A stretch of DNA of 64,000 bases, taken from NCBI RefSeq assembly GCF_000011005.1, contig NC_013665.1, forward strand, positions 496,001 to 560,000, read 5' to 3'. Origin of the DNA: Methanocella paludicola SANAE. Its GTDB lineage: Archaea; Halobacteriota; Methanocellia; Methanocellales; Methanocellaceae. The notes under the pieces were generated by a model that worked only from the letters and a program-made list of their open reading frames with translations, was not told the origin of the DNA and searched no databases. Of this stretch, positions 43,143 through 50,596 are shown in pieces; the first letter of the stretch is position 1, and every line of letters starts with the position of its first letter. The position numbers were made by a program, and so were the translations under genes.

Positions 43143-43547
43143 ATGAGCAACGTATTGAAAAAAGACCCCATACCAGACGAAATTAATAAGCTAACAGGAC
43201 AGATCGTCGACGCAGCGTTCATCGTGCATACGACATTCGGGCCGGGACTGCTCGAAAGCATTTACGAGGAATGCCTGATACACGAATTAAAACTCAGAGG
43301 CATAAAAGTACAATCACAGATCAACGTGCCTCTCGACTTCAAAGGCCTATACATAGAACGAGGCCTCATACTCGACGTACTCGTTGAAGGCCAGGTAATC
43401 GTCGAAGTAAAATCGGTCAAAGAACTCCACCCCGTCTACGAACAACAATTACTAACATACATGAAGATAACAGGAAAACGAGTGGGATTATTAATTAACT
43501 TTAACGCACCGCTGATAAAAAACGGCATAAAACGAATGGTCCTATAA
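43143..43547 (+). CDS. GxxExxY family protein
   Basis: ATG 43143 gives 134 residues. The family motif GPGLLESIYEECL (about residues 34-46) and the following EVKSVKELHPVYEQQLLTYM suggest the PD-(D/E)XK nuclease-like fold of this family. The function is unknown. Codon usage is more AT-rich than in flanking genes (many ATA, AAA and GTA), which fits transfer with the flanking repeats. Confidence 0.85.
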   Translation: MSNVLKKDPIPDEINKLTGQIVDAAFIVHTTFGPGLLESIYEECLIHELKLRGIKVQSQINVPLDFKGLYIERGLILDVLVEGQVIVEVKSVKELHPVYEQQLLTYMKITGKRVGLLINFNAPLIKNGIKRMVL

Positions 43548-43564
43548 ACCATTTTTCACCACCA

Positions 43565-43691
43565 GTGCCTCTACAATCTCTGTGCCCCAGGAAAATAAAA
43601 AATGAGACTCTGAGTACTCCGTGCCTCAAATTATAAAAAAGTCTCCGTGAAACTCCCGTGCCCTCTGCGCCCCTGTGGTTAAGGACACGCC
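43565..43691. repeat. Right inverted repeat of the GxxExxY element
   Basis: The reverse complement matches the left repeat: GCCCCTGTGGTTAAGGAC is the outer unit and GCCTCTACAATCTCTGTGCC the inner. The DNA between units is only loosely similar, but the words CCGTGCCTC and TGCGCCCCTG recur in the same order. Confidence 0.7.
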
Positions 43692-43741
43692 ACGACAGCA
43701 TAACTATGAAATAAGGAAGAATTAAACAAGAAGCACATATT

Positions 43742-44086
43742 TTATCCTAACGTCTCCAAAAAGTCGATGAACTTCCGCAGCTTAGCCGCTCTCTCTTTCG
43801 TCGTCCGACGCCCCACCATCTCCAGGAACGCATCCTTATGCTCGGGCACGATACAGGTAAGGCTCTCCTCCCCATTCTCCGCAAGGCAGATGAGATAATC
43901 AAGCTCCTCATCGCTCAGCTTCTCCACGCGCTCCATGAAGTCCTCCCTGGACTTCGCATAGTGCCTGGACAGGGGAGGCAAAATGGACCGGTACATGCGG
44001 CCCGAGGAAACACAGGTACCATCGTTCAGCTCGGGGCACAGCTTTTTCAGGATATCCCAGTCATACTCGCTTAGCTCTCTCGACAT
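43742..44086 (-). CDS. Conserved hypothetical protein
   Basis: The 114-residue, mostly helical, acidic protein (SREDFMERVEKLSDEELDYL) has three Cys and resembles nothing I can name. A TATA-like GGATATAAAAATTG on this strand at about 44128-44141 lies about 45 bases before the ATG. It sits directly beside the inverted-repeat element. Confidence 0.55.
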   Translation of the reverse strand: MSRELSEYDWDILKKLCPELNDGTCVSSGRMYRSILPPLSRHYAKSREDFMERVEKLSDEELDYLICLAENGEESLTCIVPEHKDAFLEMVGRRTTKERAAKLRKFIDFLETLG

Positions 44087-44179
44087 CTCTCCTACATTAC
44101 GATGGCGTTTCTAAATACGTTTCCATGCAATTTTTATATCCGGCCGGGCATATATTAAGCGACAAGCGCTTGAGGTTCA

Positions 44180-45370
44180 ATGATGAGGCGGGTTCCTATT
44201 ATAGTTATAGCCGTGACGCTGGCCTTTCTGGCATGCGGTATGGCGCAGGCGGCAGTGCCGGCCCCGGGGCAGGGGTTCCTGTACGTGGCGAACACGGACC
44301 AGAGAACGGTCACCGTCATAGACATGCAGACGGACGCGGTCCTGAGGACGATCGAGGTCGGGGGCCAGATAAATGGCATAGCGGCGGACCCGACGGGATA
44401 CTACGTTTACCTGGCGTGCTACGACGGCGTGAGGATCATCGACACCCAGACCGACGACTCCCGTAACGTCGGCATGGGCCAGGGCCCGAAAGCCATAACA
44501 GTAAGCCCTGACGGCTCCGGCTATTACGTCCTCTACGGTAACTATATCAACCTGGCGAAGATCGGCAGCGGCGACGTGGCACAAAAGATCACACTTCCGA
44601 GAAACAAGGACATCATGGCCGTCAGCCCTGACGGAAGCATGGCATGCCTGGGAAGCGCGTACTTCGAGACCATCGGCCTGTATAAGGTCCCCTCGGGCGA
44701 GTCAGCGTCGCCCGAGATCGACTTCGGCCAGAGCGTCTACTGCACGTTCTCCCCGGATAACGAGTACGCCTACATCAGCCTGAAGGACCAGAAAAAAGTG
44801 ATCGCGCTGAAAGCCCACGACTACTTTATAAAATATGATATCTCAGTGCCTTCGAACCCCGGCGGCCTTGCGGTCAGCCCCGACGGGTCCACGCTCTATG
44901 CCACGCTGCCCTCGGAAAATAAGGTCGTGGCGGTGAACACATCCTCCAGGAGCGTGCTCGGCACCATCGACGTGGGCGATTCCCCGCAGCAGATCATCTT
45001 CAGCCCTGACGGCAATAAGGCCTATGTCAGCGACGCTAACTCGAATGCCATCTCGGTCATCGATACGAGCGGCCTCCCGGGGAACATCGGCAACGTGACG
45101 AAGACGATATCCGTGGGCTCCCGCCCCGTATACCTGGCCATCGCCTCGAAGCCGGCCTTACCGACGGACACGCCGACTCCGACTCCGGTGCCTACGCCAA
45201 CGCCAGTGCCTACGCCCACGCCAACCGCCGTGCCGACGGAAATGCCGACTCCGACCTCACAGCCGGCCACTCCTACGCCTACGCCCACTCCGCAGCCGTC
45301 GCCCGGGTTCGAAGTACTGGCTGCTCTGGCATGCCTGGCAACGGCGGGCATATACAGGATAAAAAAATAA
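44180..45370 (+). CDS. Secreted YncE-like beta-propeller with PGF-CTERM signal
   Basis: The 396-residue protein has a signal peptide (residues 1-25, MAQA cleavage region), about seven YVTN-type blades (GFLYVANTDQRTVTVIDMQT, ITVSPDGSGYYVLYG), a Thr/Pro stalk of about 60 residues built from PTPTPVPTPTP units, and the C-terminal PGFEVLAALACLATAG followed by RIKK. That tail is the archaeosortase A recognition type, so the protein should be anchored to lipid at the cell surface. Confidence 0.88.
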   Translation: MMRRVPIIVIAVTLAFLACGMAQAAVPAPGQGFLYVANTDQRTVTVIDMQTDAVLRTIEVGGQINGIAADPTGYYVYLACYDGVRIIDTQTDDSRNVGMGQGPKAITVSPDGSGYYVLYGNYINLAKIGSGDVAQKITLPRNKDIMAVSPDGSMACLGSAYFETIGLYKVPSGESASPEIDFGQSVYCTFSPDNEYAYISLKDQKKVIALKAHDYFIKYDISVPSNPGGLAVSPDGSTLYATLPSENKVVAVNTSSRSVLGTIDVGDSPQQIIFSPDGNKAYVSDANSNAISVIDTSGLPGNIGNVTKTISVGSRPVYLAIASKPALPTDTPTPTPVPTPTPVPTPTPTAVPTEMPTPTSQPATPTPTPTPQPSPGFEVLAALACLATAGIYRIKK

Positions 45371-45377
45371 GGTTAAA

Positions 45378-45394
45378 GGGGGCTAACCGCCCCC
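45378..45394. terminator. Hairpin between convergent genes
   Basis: GGGGGC and GCCCCC pair around a five-base loop, between the beta-propeller gene and the convergent McrD paralogue. It could end transcripts from both sides, although T-runs are weak. Confidence 0.45.
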
Positions 45395-45402
45395 GATGAA
45401 CT

Positions 45403-45936
45403 TTATACTCTCTCGTTCTTATCCGTGTGATCGAGCCCGCAGCACGCCGGCTCACGCTTTACCTTAGGGTCGAACATCCCCAGGCTCATGTCGTCGACGT
45501 TCGGCCCCCTGCGCGCATAGTCCGAGACGGTCTTTTTCCTCCTCAGATAGAGCCCCTCGTTCAGCTCGAACGGGAAGGGCAGCGCTTTCTCACAAGCCTC
45601 CCGGATCTTTTCTATGGCCTTCGTGTCCTCGATCTCAATCCATATCCTGCCCACCTGGACGCTTAGCTCGACCATCTCTCCCATGATGTTGAAGTACTTC
45701 TTCTCGGCCACGCCGAACTTGCCTTCAAGCAAGTCATCGGGATCATCCCTGGGCAGCCCGGGCCCGTAGACGACCATCCGTATGATGCCCTCTATAGTGT
45801 TCAGCTCGTTCAATAGCTTCTGGGCCGTCCCGATGTTGAGCAGCCTCTGAGGGAAGACCTCGATCTGCATCGTTCCATTTTCCCCTAATTTCATAGAACC
45901 GACATTAGTCGACATTAGCTTCTTTGACCTTGGCAT
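45403..45936 (-). CDS. McrD paralogue outside the mcr operon
   Basis: The 177-residue protein is close to McrD of this window: MQIEVFPQRLLNIGTAQKLL, IRMVVYGPGLPRDDPDDLLE and LGMFDPKVKREPACCG. It has an extra 20-residue N-terminus, and AGGAGGT stands 8 bases before its ATG. No second mcr operon is in the window. It follows a flavoprotein gene by 18 bases. It may act on MCR under other conditions or serve another nickel-tetrapyrrole step. Confidence 0.88.
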   Translation of the reverse strand: MPRSKKLMSTNVGSMKLGENGTMQIEVFPQRLLNIGTAQKLLNELNTIEGIIRMVVYGPGLPRDDPDDLLEGKFGVAEKKYFNIMGEMVELSVQVGRIWIEIEDTKAIEKIREACEKALPFPFELNEGLYLRRKKTVSDYARRGPNVDDMSLGMFDPKVKREPACCGLDHTDKNERV

Positions 45937-45954
45937 TGATTGACCTCCTATCGC

Positions 45955-46650
45955 TTAGAATTGATACAGTATCAGGCTCTTCCATTCGTGTTTTACTCGT
46001 GATACGGCGGATGGCAAAGGCGCCGAGATCATCGTTTTTTCGCATCCACCGACGAGCTGCCGCCCCGCATCATTTGCCAGTTTAACGATGTCATCGCCCG
46101 AAGTGCCCTCTTTCAGCCCGCCCCTCAGGATAGCCTGTCTTTGCCCGGGCAAATTTCCCTCGAAGCCCGGGTATGAGTTCGTGCAGAAAGCCTTGATGTG
46201 CGTAAGTACGGGATTCAGGCCATCGATCTCCCAGAAGCCGCAGCCCGAGACTAGGACTACTTTACGTAATCGCACAGCTTCCCGGGTCGTATGGACTGCG
46301 TGCTCATACGTATGGTTCACCGAAGGCTCCATATCGGGCACTAATCTCGCTTTAATCGACCTGAGAGATGGTGTTTCATGGCCTACGACGCCGTCGAAAT
46401 ATAGCGGCGACGCCAGGACGAGGGCATCGCCACCGCCGATCTTCGGGCGGAGCCACCGCATATCATCGTATGGCATGCATTTTCCAGGAGTGCTGACCGT
46501 GCAGTTGAGGTTACCACAGCAAGGATAAACGACCAGGTCACGGCCATTATACACTTCCACTTCCGCTCCGGCCGCTCGTATGCCCTCGAGGTACGGGTCG
46601 AGTAGTACGCCCATGCTTCCATTACTGGAGTCGATCACGAGCACTTTCAT
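45955..46650 (-). CDS. Flavodoxin-fold NAD(P)H oxidoreductase-like protein
   Basis: The 231-residue protein begins MKVLVIDSSNGSMG, the FMN-binding loop of the iron-sulfur flavoprotein/FMN reductase fold, and has a Cys group PCCGNLNCTVSTPGKC (about residues 43-58) where iron-sulfur flavoproteins bind [4Fe-4S]. Its partner upstream is a TetR regulator and downstream the McrD paralogue. It may reduce a substrate linked to McrD; this is an inference. Confidence 0.75.
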   Translation of the reverse strand: MKVLVIDSSNGSMGVLLDPYLEGIRAAGAEVEVYNGRDLVVYPCCGNLNCTVSTPGKCMPYDDMRWLRPKIGGGDALVLASPLYFDGVVGHETPSLRSIKARLVPDMEPSVNHTYEHAVHTTREAVRLRKVVLVSGCGFWEIDGLNPVLTHIKAFCTNSYPGFEGNLPGQRQAILRGGLKEGTSGDDIVKLANDAGRQLVGGCEKTMISAPLPSAVSRVKHEWKSLILYQF

Positions 46651-46683
46651 CGTTCATCGCCTGTATTTTAACCTATATTTATA

Positions 46684-46719
46684 AAATAACTAATAGTTAT
46701 CAAATAACTATAGGTTATT
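46684..46719. promoter_or_regulatory. Two palindromic operator candidates
   Basis: ATAACTAATAGTTAT (46686-46700) is a perfect 15-bp palindrome. AATAACTATAGGTTATT (46703-46719) is an imperfect one, and AAATAACTA starts both as a direct repeat 18 bases apart. They lie 36-69 bases upstream of the flavoprotein start and next to its TATA-like ATTTATAAA (46677-46685). The TetR gene directly upstream is the obvious candidate binder. Confidence 0.6.
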
Positions 46720-46759
46720 ATACCTATTTAAGGATTTGGTCTAGAACGTCATCCGCTTA

Positions 46760-47452
46760 TTATTTCAGGATCATATCGCTCATGAACTGCCGGATATCGG
46801 AGGCGAACAGCGCTCTATCGATCCCCCGGCCTTCAAGGGCTTTTCTCAGGTCCAGGCGCATGTTCGGGATACTCTGGAGGAGCAGCGTATAGACGACCGC
46901 GACCTCCACCGGGTCCAGGCCAGGCCTGATAGTCCCTTCCTTAATGCCCTGCTCGATGGCGTTACTTTGTATTGTGAGCATTTCCTGCCGTAGCGCTACG
47001 ATCTCTTTCGCGTGGTCGTCGCCGGATACCAGCGCGAAACCCGTATGCGCGTAGCTGATGAGGGCCTCCATCTCGTCCTTCATGCTCTCCAGGTCGAACC
47101 GCCCCGACTGAAAATAGTTATAGAGCCGGAGAAATTCGGGGTATTGCTCTGCAAAGTCGATGTATGCCTGTCCGGCGGCCCAGAATTTTTCTATGCCCGA
47201 AGCTTTATTCCTGACCCGCTCCCGGACGATGGAGGCCAGGATCCGGACGCCCCTCAGGACAACGGCGAAGAACAGGGACTCCTTGTCTTTAAAATAGAGA
47301 TACAGCGTGGCCTTATTTAGCTCAACTTCCCGGGCGATGTCGTCCATGGTGACGCTCTCGTATCCCCTGGCGAAGAACAGCTTCTCGGCCGCCTGGAGAA
47401 TATCGTTATGCCTCTGCTCCTTTTCCCTTTCTTTCCTGCTAGCTATCGACAT
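46760..47452 (-). CDS. TetR/AcrR family transcriptional regulator
   Basis: ATG 47452 gives 230 residues; the frame is open further upstream but a TATA-like TTATTTTATAAC lies at about 47478-47489. The N-terminal HTH is clear (RHNDILQAAEKLFFARGYES then MDDIAREVELNKATLYLYF). The C-terminus is the usual helical ligand-binding domain. It lies between the flavoprotein and the ABC export operon and could control either or both. Confidence 0.88.
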   Translation of the reverse strand: MSIASRKEREKEQRHNDILQAAEKLFFARGYESVTMDDIAREVELNKATLYLYFKDKESLFFAVVLRGVRILASIVRERVRNKASGIEKFWAAGQAYIDFAEQYPEFLRLYNYFQSGRFDLESMKDEMEALISYAHTGFALVSGDDHAKEIVALRQEMLTIQSNAIEQGIKEGTIRPGLDPVEVAVVYTLLLQSIPNMRLDLRKALEGRGIDRALFASDIRQFMSDMILK

Positions 47453-47537
47453 CGCGGGCGCACCATACTGAACATCGGTTATAAAATAACCAGTGGTGTT
47501 AACCATATAAAGGCTTTACCGTAAGGGTGGAATAATT

Positions 47538-48473
47538 TTATGCATCATCCAGGCGCTCTCCCGTCAGGTTCAGGAAAACGTCCTCCAGCGTGGGCTTTTT
47601 CACGTAGAGCTCCTGGCACAAATGGCCATCGCCACCCAGTACCGATATAGCCTTTGCCATGGCTGCCATGCCGTCGCCATAGGCTAGTCTCACCGTGACA
47701 TCGTTGCCCGATACGAGGCTTCCGGGCAGCGCCTCCCTTAGCCTTTCGATGGCTCCCGTGCTACATCCCCTGACGACCAGCGTGTTCCCGCCGCCATACT
47801 TGTTTATCAGGTCTTCGGGCGTCCCATGTGTAACGATAGAGCCCCTGTTCAGGACGCATATCCTATCGGCAAGCTGGTGTGCCTCGTCCATGTAGTGCGT
47901 CGTGAGGAGGACGGTCTTGCCTCGCGCCTTCAGGCCTTTTATCATGTCCCAAACGTCCCGTCGCGCTTTCGGGTCGAGGCCGGTCGTGGGCTCGTCTAAA
48001 AAGACTACCTCCGGGTCGTTGATTAGTGCGATGGCGATGCCCACGCGCTGCTTCTGGCCTCCGGAAAGGTGCTTGAATAACGCGTTACGCTTATCCCTCA
48101 GCCCCATCTCATCGATGATCCGGTCGACATTCCCATACTTCCGGTACATCTGCGCAAAATAGTCGATGTTCTCGTAAACGGTCAAAAGGTCGAACCCTTT
48201 AAATCCCTGTGGAAGCGCGCCGATCTTCTCCTTGATACCGGTATAGTCCTTCGTCAATGCATATAGCTGCTCCGAGTCCAGGACGTAGGCAAAGCCACTT
48301 GTGGGGCGCTCGACGAACTCGAGGATTTTGATGATGGTGGTCTTTCCGGCGCCGTTGGGGCCTAACAAGGCGAAGATCTCTCCCCGGCGCACCTTGAACG
48401 AAACGTTACAGACCGCCGGATTGTTCGGGTAATTCTTAACGAGCCCGGATACCCCTATCACGACATCGTCCAT
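47538..48473 (-). CDS. ABC transporter ATPase (DrrA type)
   Basis: The 311-residue ATPase has Walker A GPNGAGKTT, signature LSGGQKQR and Walker B VVFLDEPTTGLD, with the DrrA-like C-terminus ending KKPTLEDVFLNLTGE. It is closely related to the ABC half of the two methyltransferase fusions upstream but lacks the methyltransferase. It is the last gene of the export operon. Confidence 0.92.
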   Translation of the reverse strand: MDDVVIGVSGLVKNYPNNPAVCNVSFKVRRGEIFALLGPNGAGKTTIIKILEFVERPTSGFAYVLDSEQLYALTKDYTGIKEKIGALPQGFKGFDLLTVYENIDYFAQMYRKYGNVDRIIDEMGLRDKRNALFKHLSGGQKQRVGIAIALINDPEVVFLDEPTTGLDPKARRDVWDMIKGLKARGKTVLLTTHYMDEAHQLADRICVLNRGSIVTHGTPEDLINKYGGGNTLVVRGCSTGAIERLREALPGSLVSGNDVTVRLAYGDGMAAMAKAISVLGGDGHLCQELYVKKPTLEDVFLNLTGERLDDA

Positions 48474-48498
48474 TTTTCGGCCACCATCTCTATAATAG

Positions 48499-48978
48499 CT
48501 AATCGATGAGTAATAACGCCATTGGCTCGGGCGATTTAGCCTCCGGCGGAAATTTCACTGCCATGCCGGCGTTTTTCGCCGTCTTCATCACGTTGACGCC
48601 GACCGCTTCGGCCGCGATACGGGCCATCGCCGGGCTCAGGCACATGCCCTTTTCGACGTTGCATTTTTCGTACAGGTGGCAGGAGCCGCCGACAAAGGCC
48701 GTGGCGAAGGTATAGCCGCGGCCGAACGCGACTTTCTCGAGCTCCAGCATGATCGCCAAGGTCGTCCGGTAATACTCCCTGTACTGTGTCCGCAACGCAG
48801 CCAGCCGCTCTTCGGCGGTACCCGGGGTTTCGGGCATTGCCGGCGGCTTATGCTTTAGGACCATTGCGAAGCCATACTCCTTCAGGGCCTGCCTGAACTC
48901 ATCGGGCGTCGGCACGAACGGAGGGCACTTCAGGTTTGTACCGTACGACGGGCAGCCGACCCGGCACTTGAGGCGCAC
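48499..48978 (-). CDS. DUF2284 metal-binding protein, start uncertain
   Basis: From GTG 48978 the protein has 159 residues with the DUF2284 Cys pattern CRVGCPSYGTNLKCPP and CHLYEKCNVEKGMC, a likely Fe-S or metal site. In the same frame the conserved N-terminus continues upstream (QEDFKFLEEAALALGVTGAR, then VIPAEQVVVEDRV) to about 49083, but no ATG, GTG or TTG occurs before a stop at 49102-49104. Either a non-standard start is used, or the N-terminus is lost. It is coupled to the permease gene that ends at 49079. Confidence 0.7.
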   Translation of the reverse strand: MRLKCRVGCPSYGTNLKCPPFVPTPDEFRQALKEYGFAMVLKHKPPAMPETPGTAEERLAALRTQYREYYRTTLAIMLELEKVAFGRGYTFATAFVGGSCHLYEKCNVEKGMCLSPAMARIAAEAVGVNVMKTAKNAGMAVKFPPEAKSPEPMALLLID

Positions 48979-49078
48979 CCGGTCCTCGACGACGACCTGT
49001 TCGGCCGGGATGACCCTGGCCCCCGTAACTCCCAGCGCTAATGCCGCTTCCTCTAAAAATTTAAAATCTTCTTGCGTG

Positions 49079-49825
49079 TTAACCCTCCCTCCACCGGAGA
49101 GCTATGACGCCGATACTGAAAAATATTAAGGCTAGCGCGCTCACGACGGCCAGGTCCGCCACGGCGCTGCTCATGTTGCCCGTGACCATGGCGCTCCTCA
49201 GGCCGTCGTTCAGGTAGGTTAGCGGGGAAATCGCCGCAACGGCCTGCAGGAACCATGGCAGCCGTCCCACCGGGAAGATGGAGCCCGACAGGAAGATGAG
49301 CGGCAGCGTAACGGTGAACGCGGCGTTGGCCGCTTCGTCGCCCTTAATAATATAGGCGATGACCATGCCCATGCCGATGAACATGACCCCGCCGGCCAGT
49401 ACCAGTAGTGCCACGATGAGGTTCAGGCCCGGGGTGACGCCGAACGCCAGCCAGGCCACGGCGAGCGATACGGCGACGGACAGCAGCACGACTACCGTCC
49501 CCGTCAAGACCCGGGAAACATTCCATTCGATCCGCCTGATGGGCGTCATCGCCAGCTTGCGGAAGATGCCGGCGGCCCGGAGCCTGCTGACAAAGCCCAC
49601 CGTATGGTCGACGGCCGATACCATGATGGCGATCCCGACGATGCCGGGTAGCAGGAAATCCGCGTACAAGGCGCTATTGCCCATCACGTAGTCCGCCCGG
49701 CTCCCGAACAGGTACCACGCCATGACGAGGAAGACCACCGGGAAGAGGAAGGTGACGAGCACCGACTGCCGGTTCCGGAAGAACTGGAGCAGGCTGTACT
49801 TTATATCGGTCGTTATTCGAGACAT
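49079..49825 (-). CDS. ABC-2 type permease
   Basis: The 248-residue protein has the six-segment ABC-2 permease pattern (SLLQFFRNRQSVLVTFLFPV, then VVFLVMAWYLFG, and LSGSIFPVGRLPWFLQAVAA). It resembles the next permease in sequence, so the two probably form a heterodimer. It belongs to the export operon. Confidence 0.87.
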   Translation of the reverse strand: MSRITTDIKYSLLQFFRNRQSVLVTFLFPVVFLVMAWYLFGSRADYVMGNSALYADFLLPGIVGIAIMVSAVDHTVGFVSRLRAAGIFRKLAMTPIRRIEWNVSRVLTGTVVVLLSVAVSLAVAWLAFGVTPGLNLIVALLVLAGGVMFIGMGMVIAYIIKGDEAANAAFTVTLPLIFLSGSIFPVGRLPWFLQAVAAISPLTYLNDGLRSAMVTGNMSSAVADLAVVSALALIFFSIGVIALRWREG

Positions 49826-49836
49826 CTCTTGCCCTC

Positions 49837-50595
49837 CTACACGTCCTGCCCATCCTTGCCCATGAGGATGGCCACCCCGATGGTGAACAGCACAAATCCG
49901 AGGCCGATACTGATCAGCAGGCTCACGGCGGCGCTGCCGTAATCGCCCGAGAACATGGCGCTCCTCAGGCCGTCATTCAGCGGCGTGAGAGGCGACAGTA
50001 TCGAGAAGAACTGTACAAGGAACGGAAGCTGCTCTATCGGGAATAGCGACCCCGAGACCATCATCAGGGGCAGCGTGATCATGAGCGAGACCATGTTCGG
50101 CGACCGCACGTCATCGAAGACGTAGGCGATGATCATTCCCATCCCGATGAACATGAACGCGCCCGCGATCACCAGCAGAACCGAAAATACGTTGATGGCC
50201 GGGAGGATACCGAACGCCAGCCAGGCGGCGATAAGCGCTACTGCCACGGATAACAGCACGATGAACGTCCCGGATATGATCCTCGCCAGGTTCCACTCGA
50301 TGGTGGACATCGGCGTTACCGATAGCATGTTGAACACGCCGTTAGCCCGGTACCTGGATATGGTCCCCATGGTCTCATTCAGCGCCGAGAACATGATGCA
50401 CATGCCCAGGATGCCCGACAGCAGGTATCCCATATAGTTGACCCCTCCCTCAGCCGTGTCGCTGCCCAGCAGGTATCCCAGGATGACCAGGAATACGGCC
50501 GGGAATACGAGCGAGAAGAATACGGACTGCCGGCTGCGCAGGAACTGTACCAGGCTATACTTGATGTCGGTGGCCATTCGTGATATGCGTGACAT
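49837..50595 (-). CDS. ABC-2 type permease
   Basis: The 252-residue partner shares the motif LVQFLRSRQSVFFSLVFPAV and VSGSLFPIEQLPFLVQFF. It starts one base after the methyltransferase-ABC fusion stops, so it is translationally coupled to it. The two permeases and three ATPases of the operon could give more than one transporter. Confidence 0.87.
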   Translation of the reverse strand: MSRISRMATDIKYSLVQFLRSRQSVFFSLVFPAVFLVILGYLLGSDTAEGGVNYMGYLLSGILGMCIMFSALNETMGTISRYRANGVFNMLSVTPMSTIEWNLARIISGTFIVLLSVAVALIAAWLAFGILPAINVFSVLLVIAGAFMFIGMGMIIAYVFDDVRSPNMVSLMITLPLMMVSGSLFPIEQLPFLVQFFSILSPLTPLNDGLRSAMFSGDYGSAAVSLLISIGLGFVLFTIGVAILMGKDGQDV

Positions 50596-50596
50596 T

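Larger units (their letters stand above)
42917..43704. mobile_element. Candidate inverted-repeat element carrying a GxxExxY gene
   Basis: A GxxExxY gene is enclosed by nested inverted repeats. The outer 23 bp (42930-42952 and 43669-43691) are perfect, with a further 7-bp match at the ends (GTTATGC at 42917-42923 and its complement at 43698-43704). The inner pair is 27 bp with few mismatches (43029-43055 and 43565-43591). The enclosed DNA is more AT-rich than its neighbours. No transposase is present, so any movement would depend on another system. Confidence 0.55.

Noticed and set aside
44087-44179. Extension of the inverted-repeat element beyond 43704
   Set aside because: No similarity to either repeat was seen outside the two ends.
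45180-45300. DNA minisatellite in the beta-propeller gene
   Set aside because: The repeat is a coding Thr/Pro stalk typical of archaeal surface proteins, in frame and followed by the PGF-CTERM signal.
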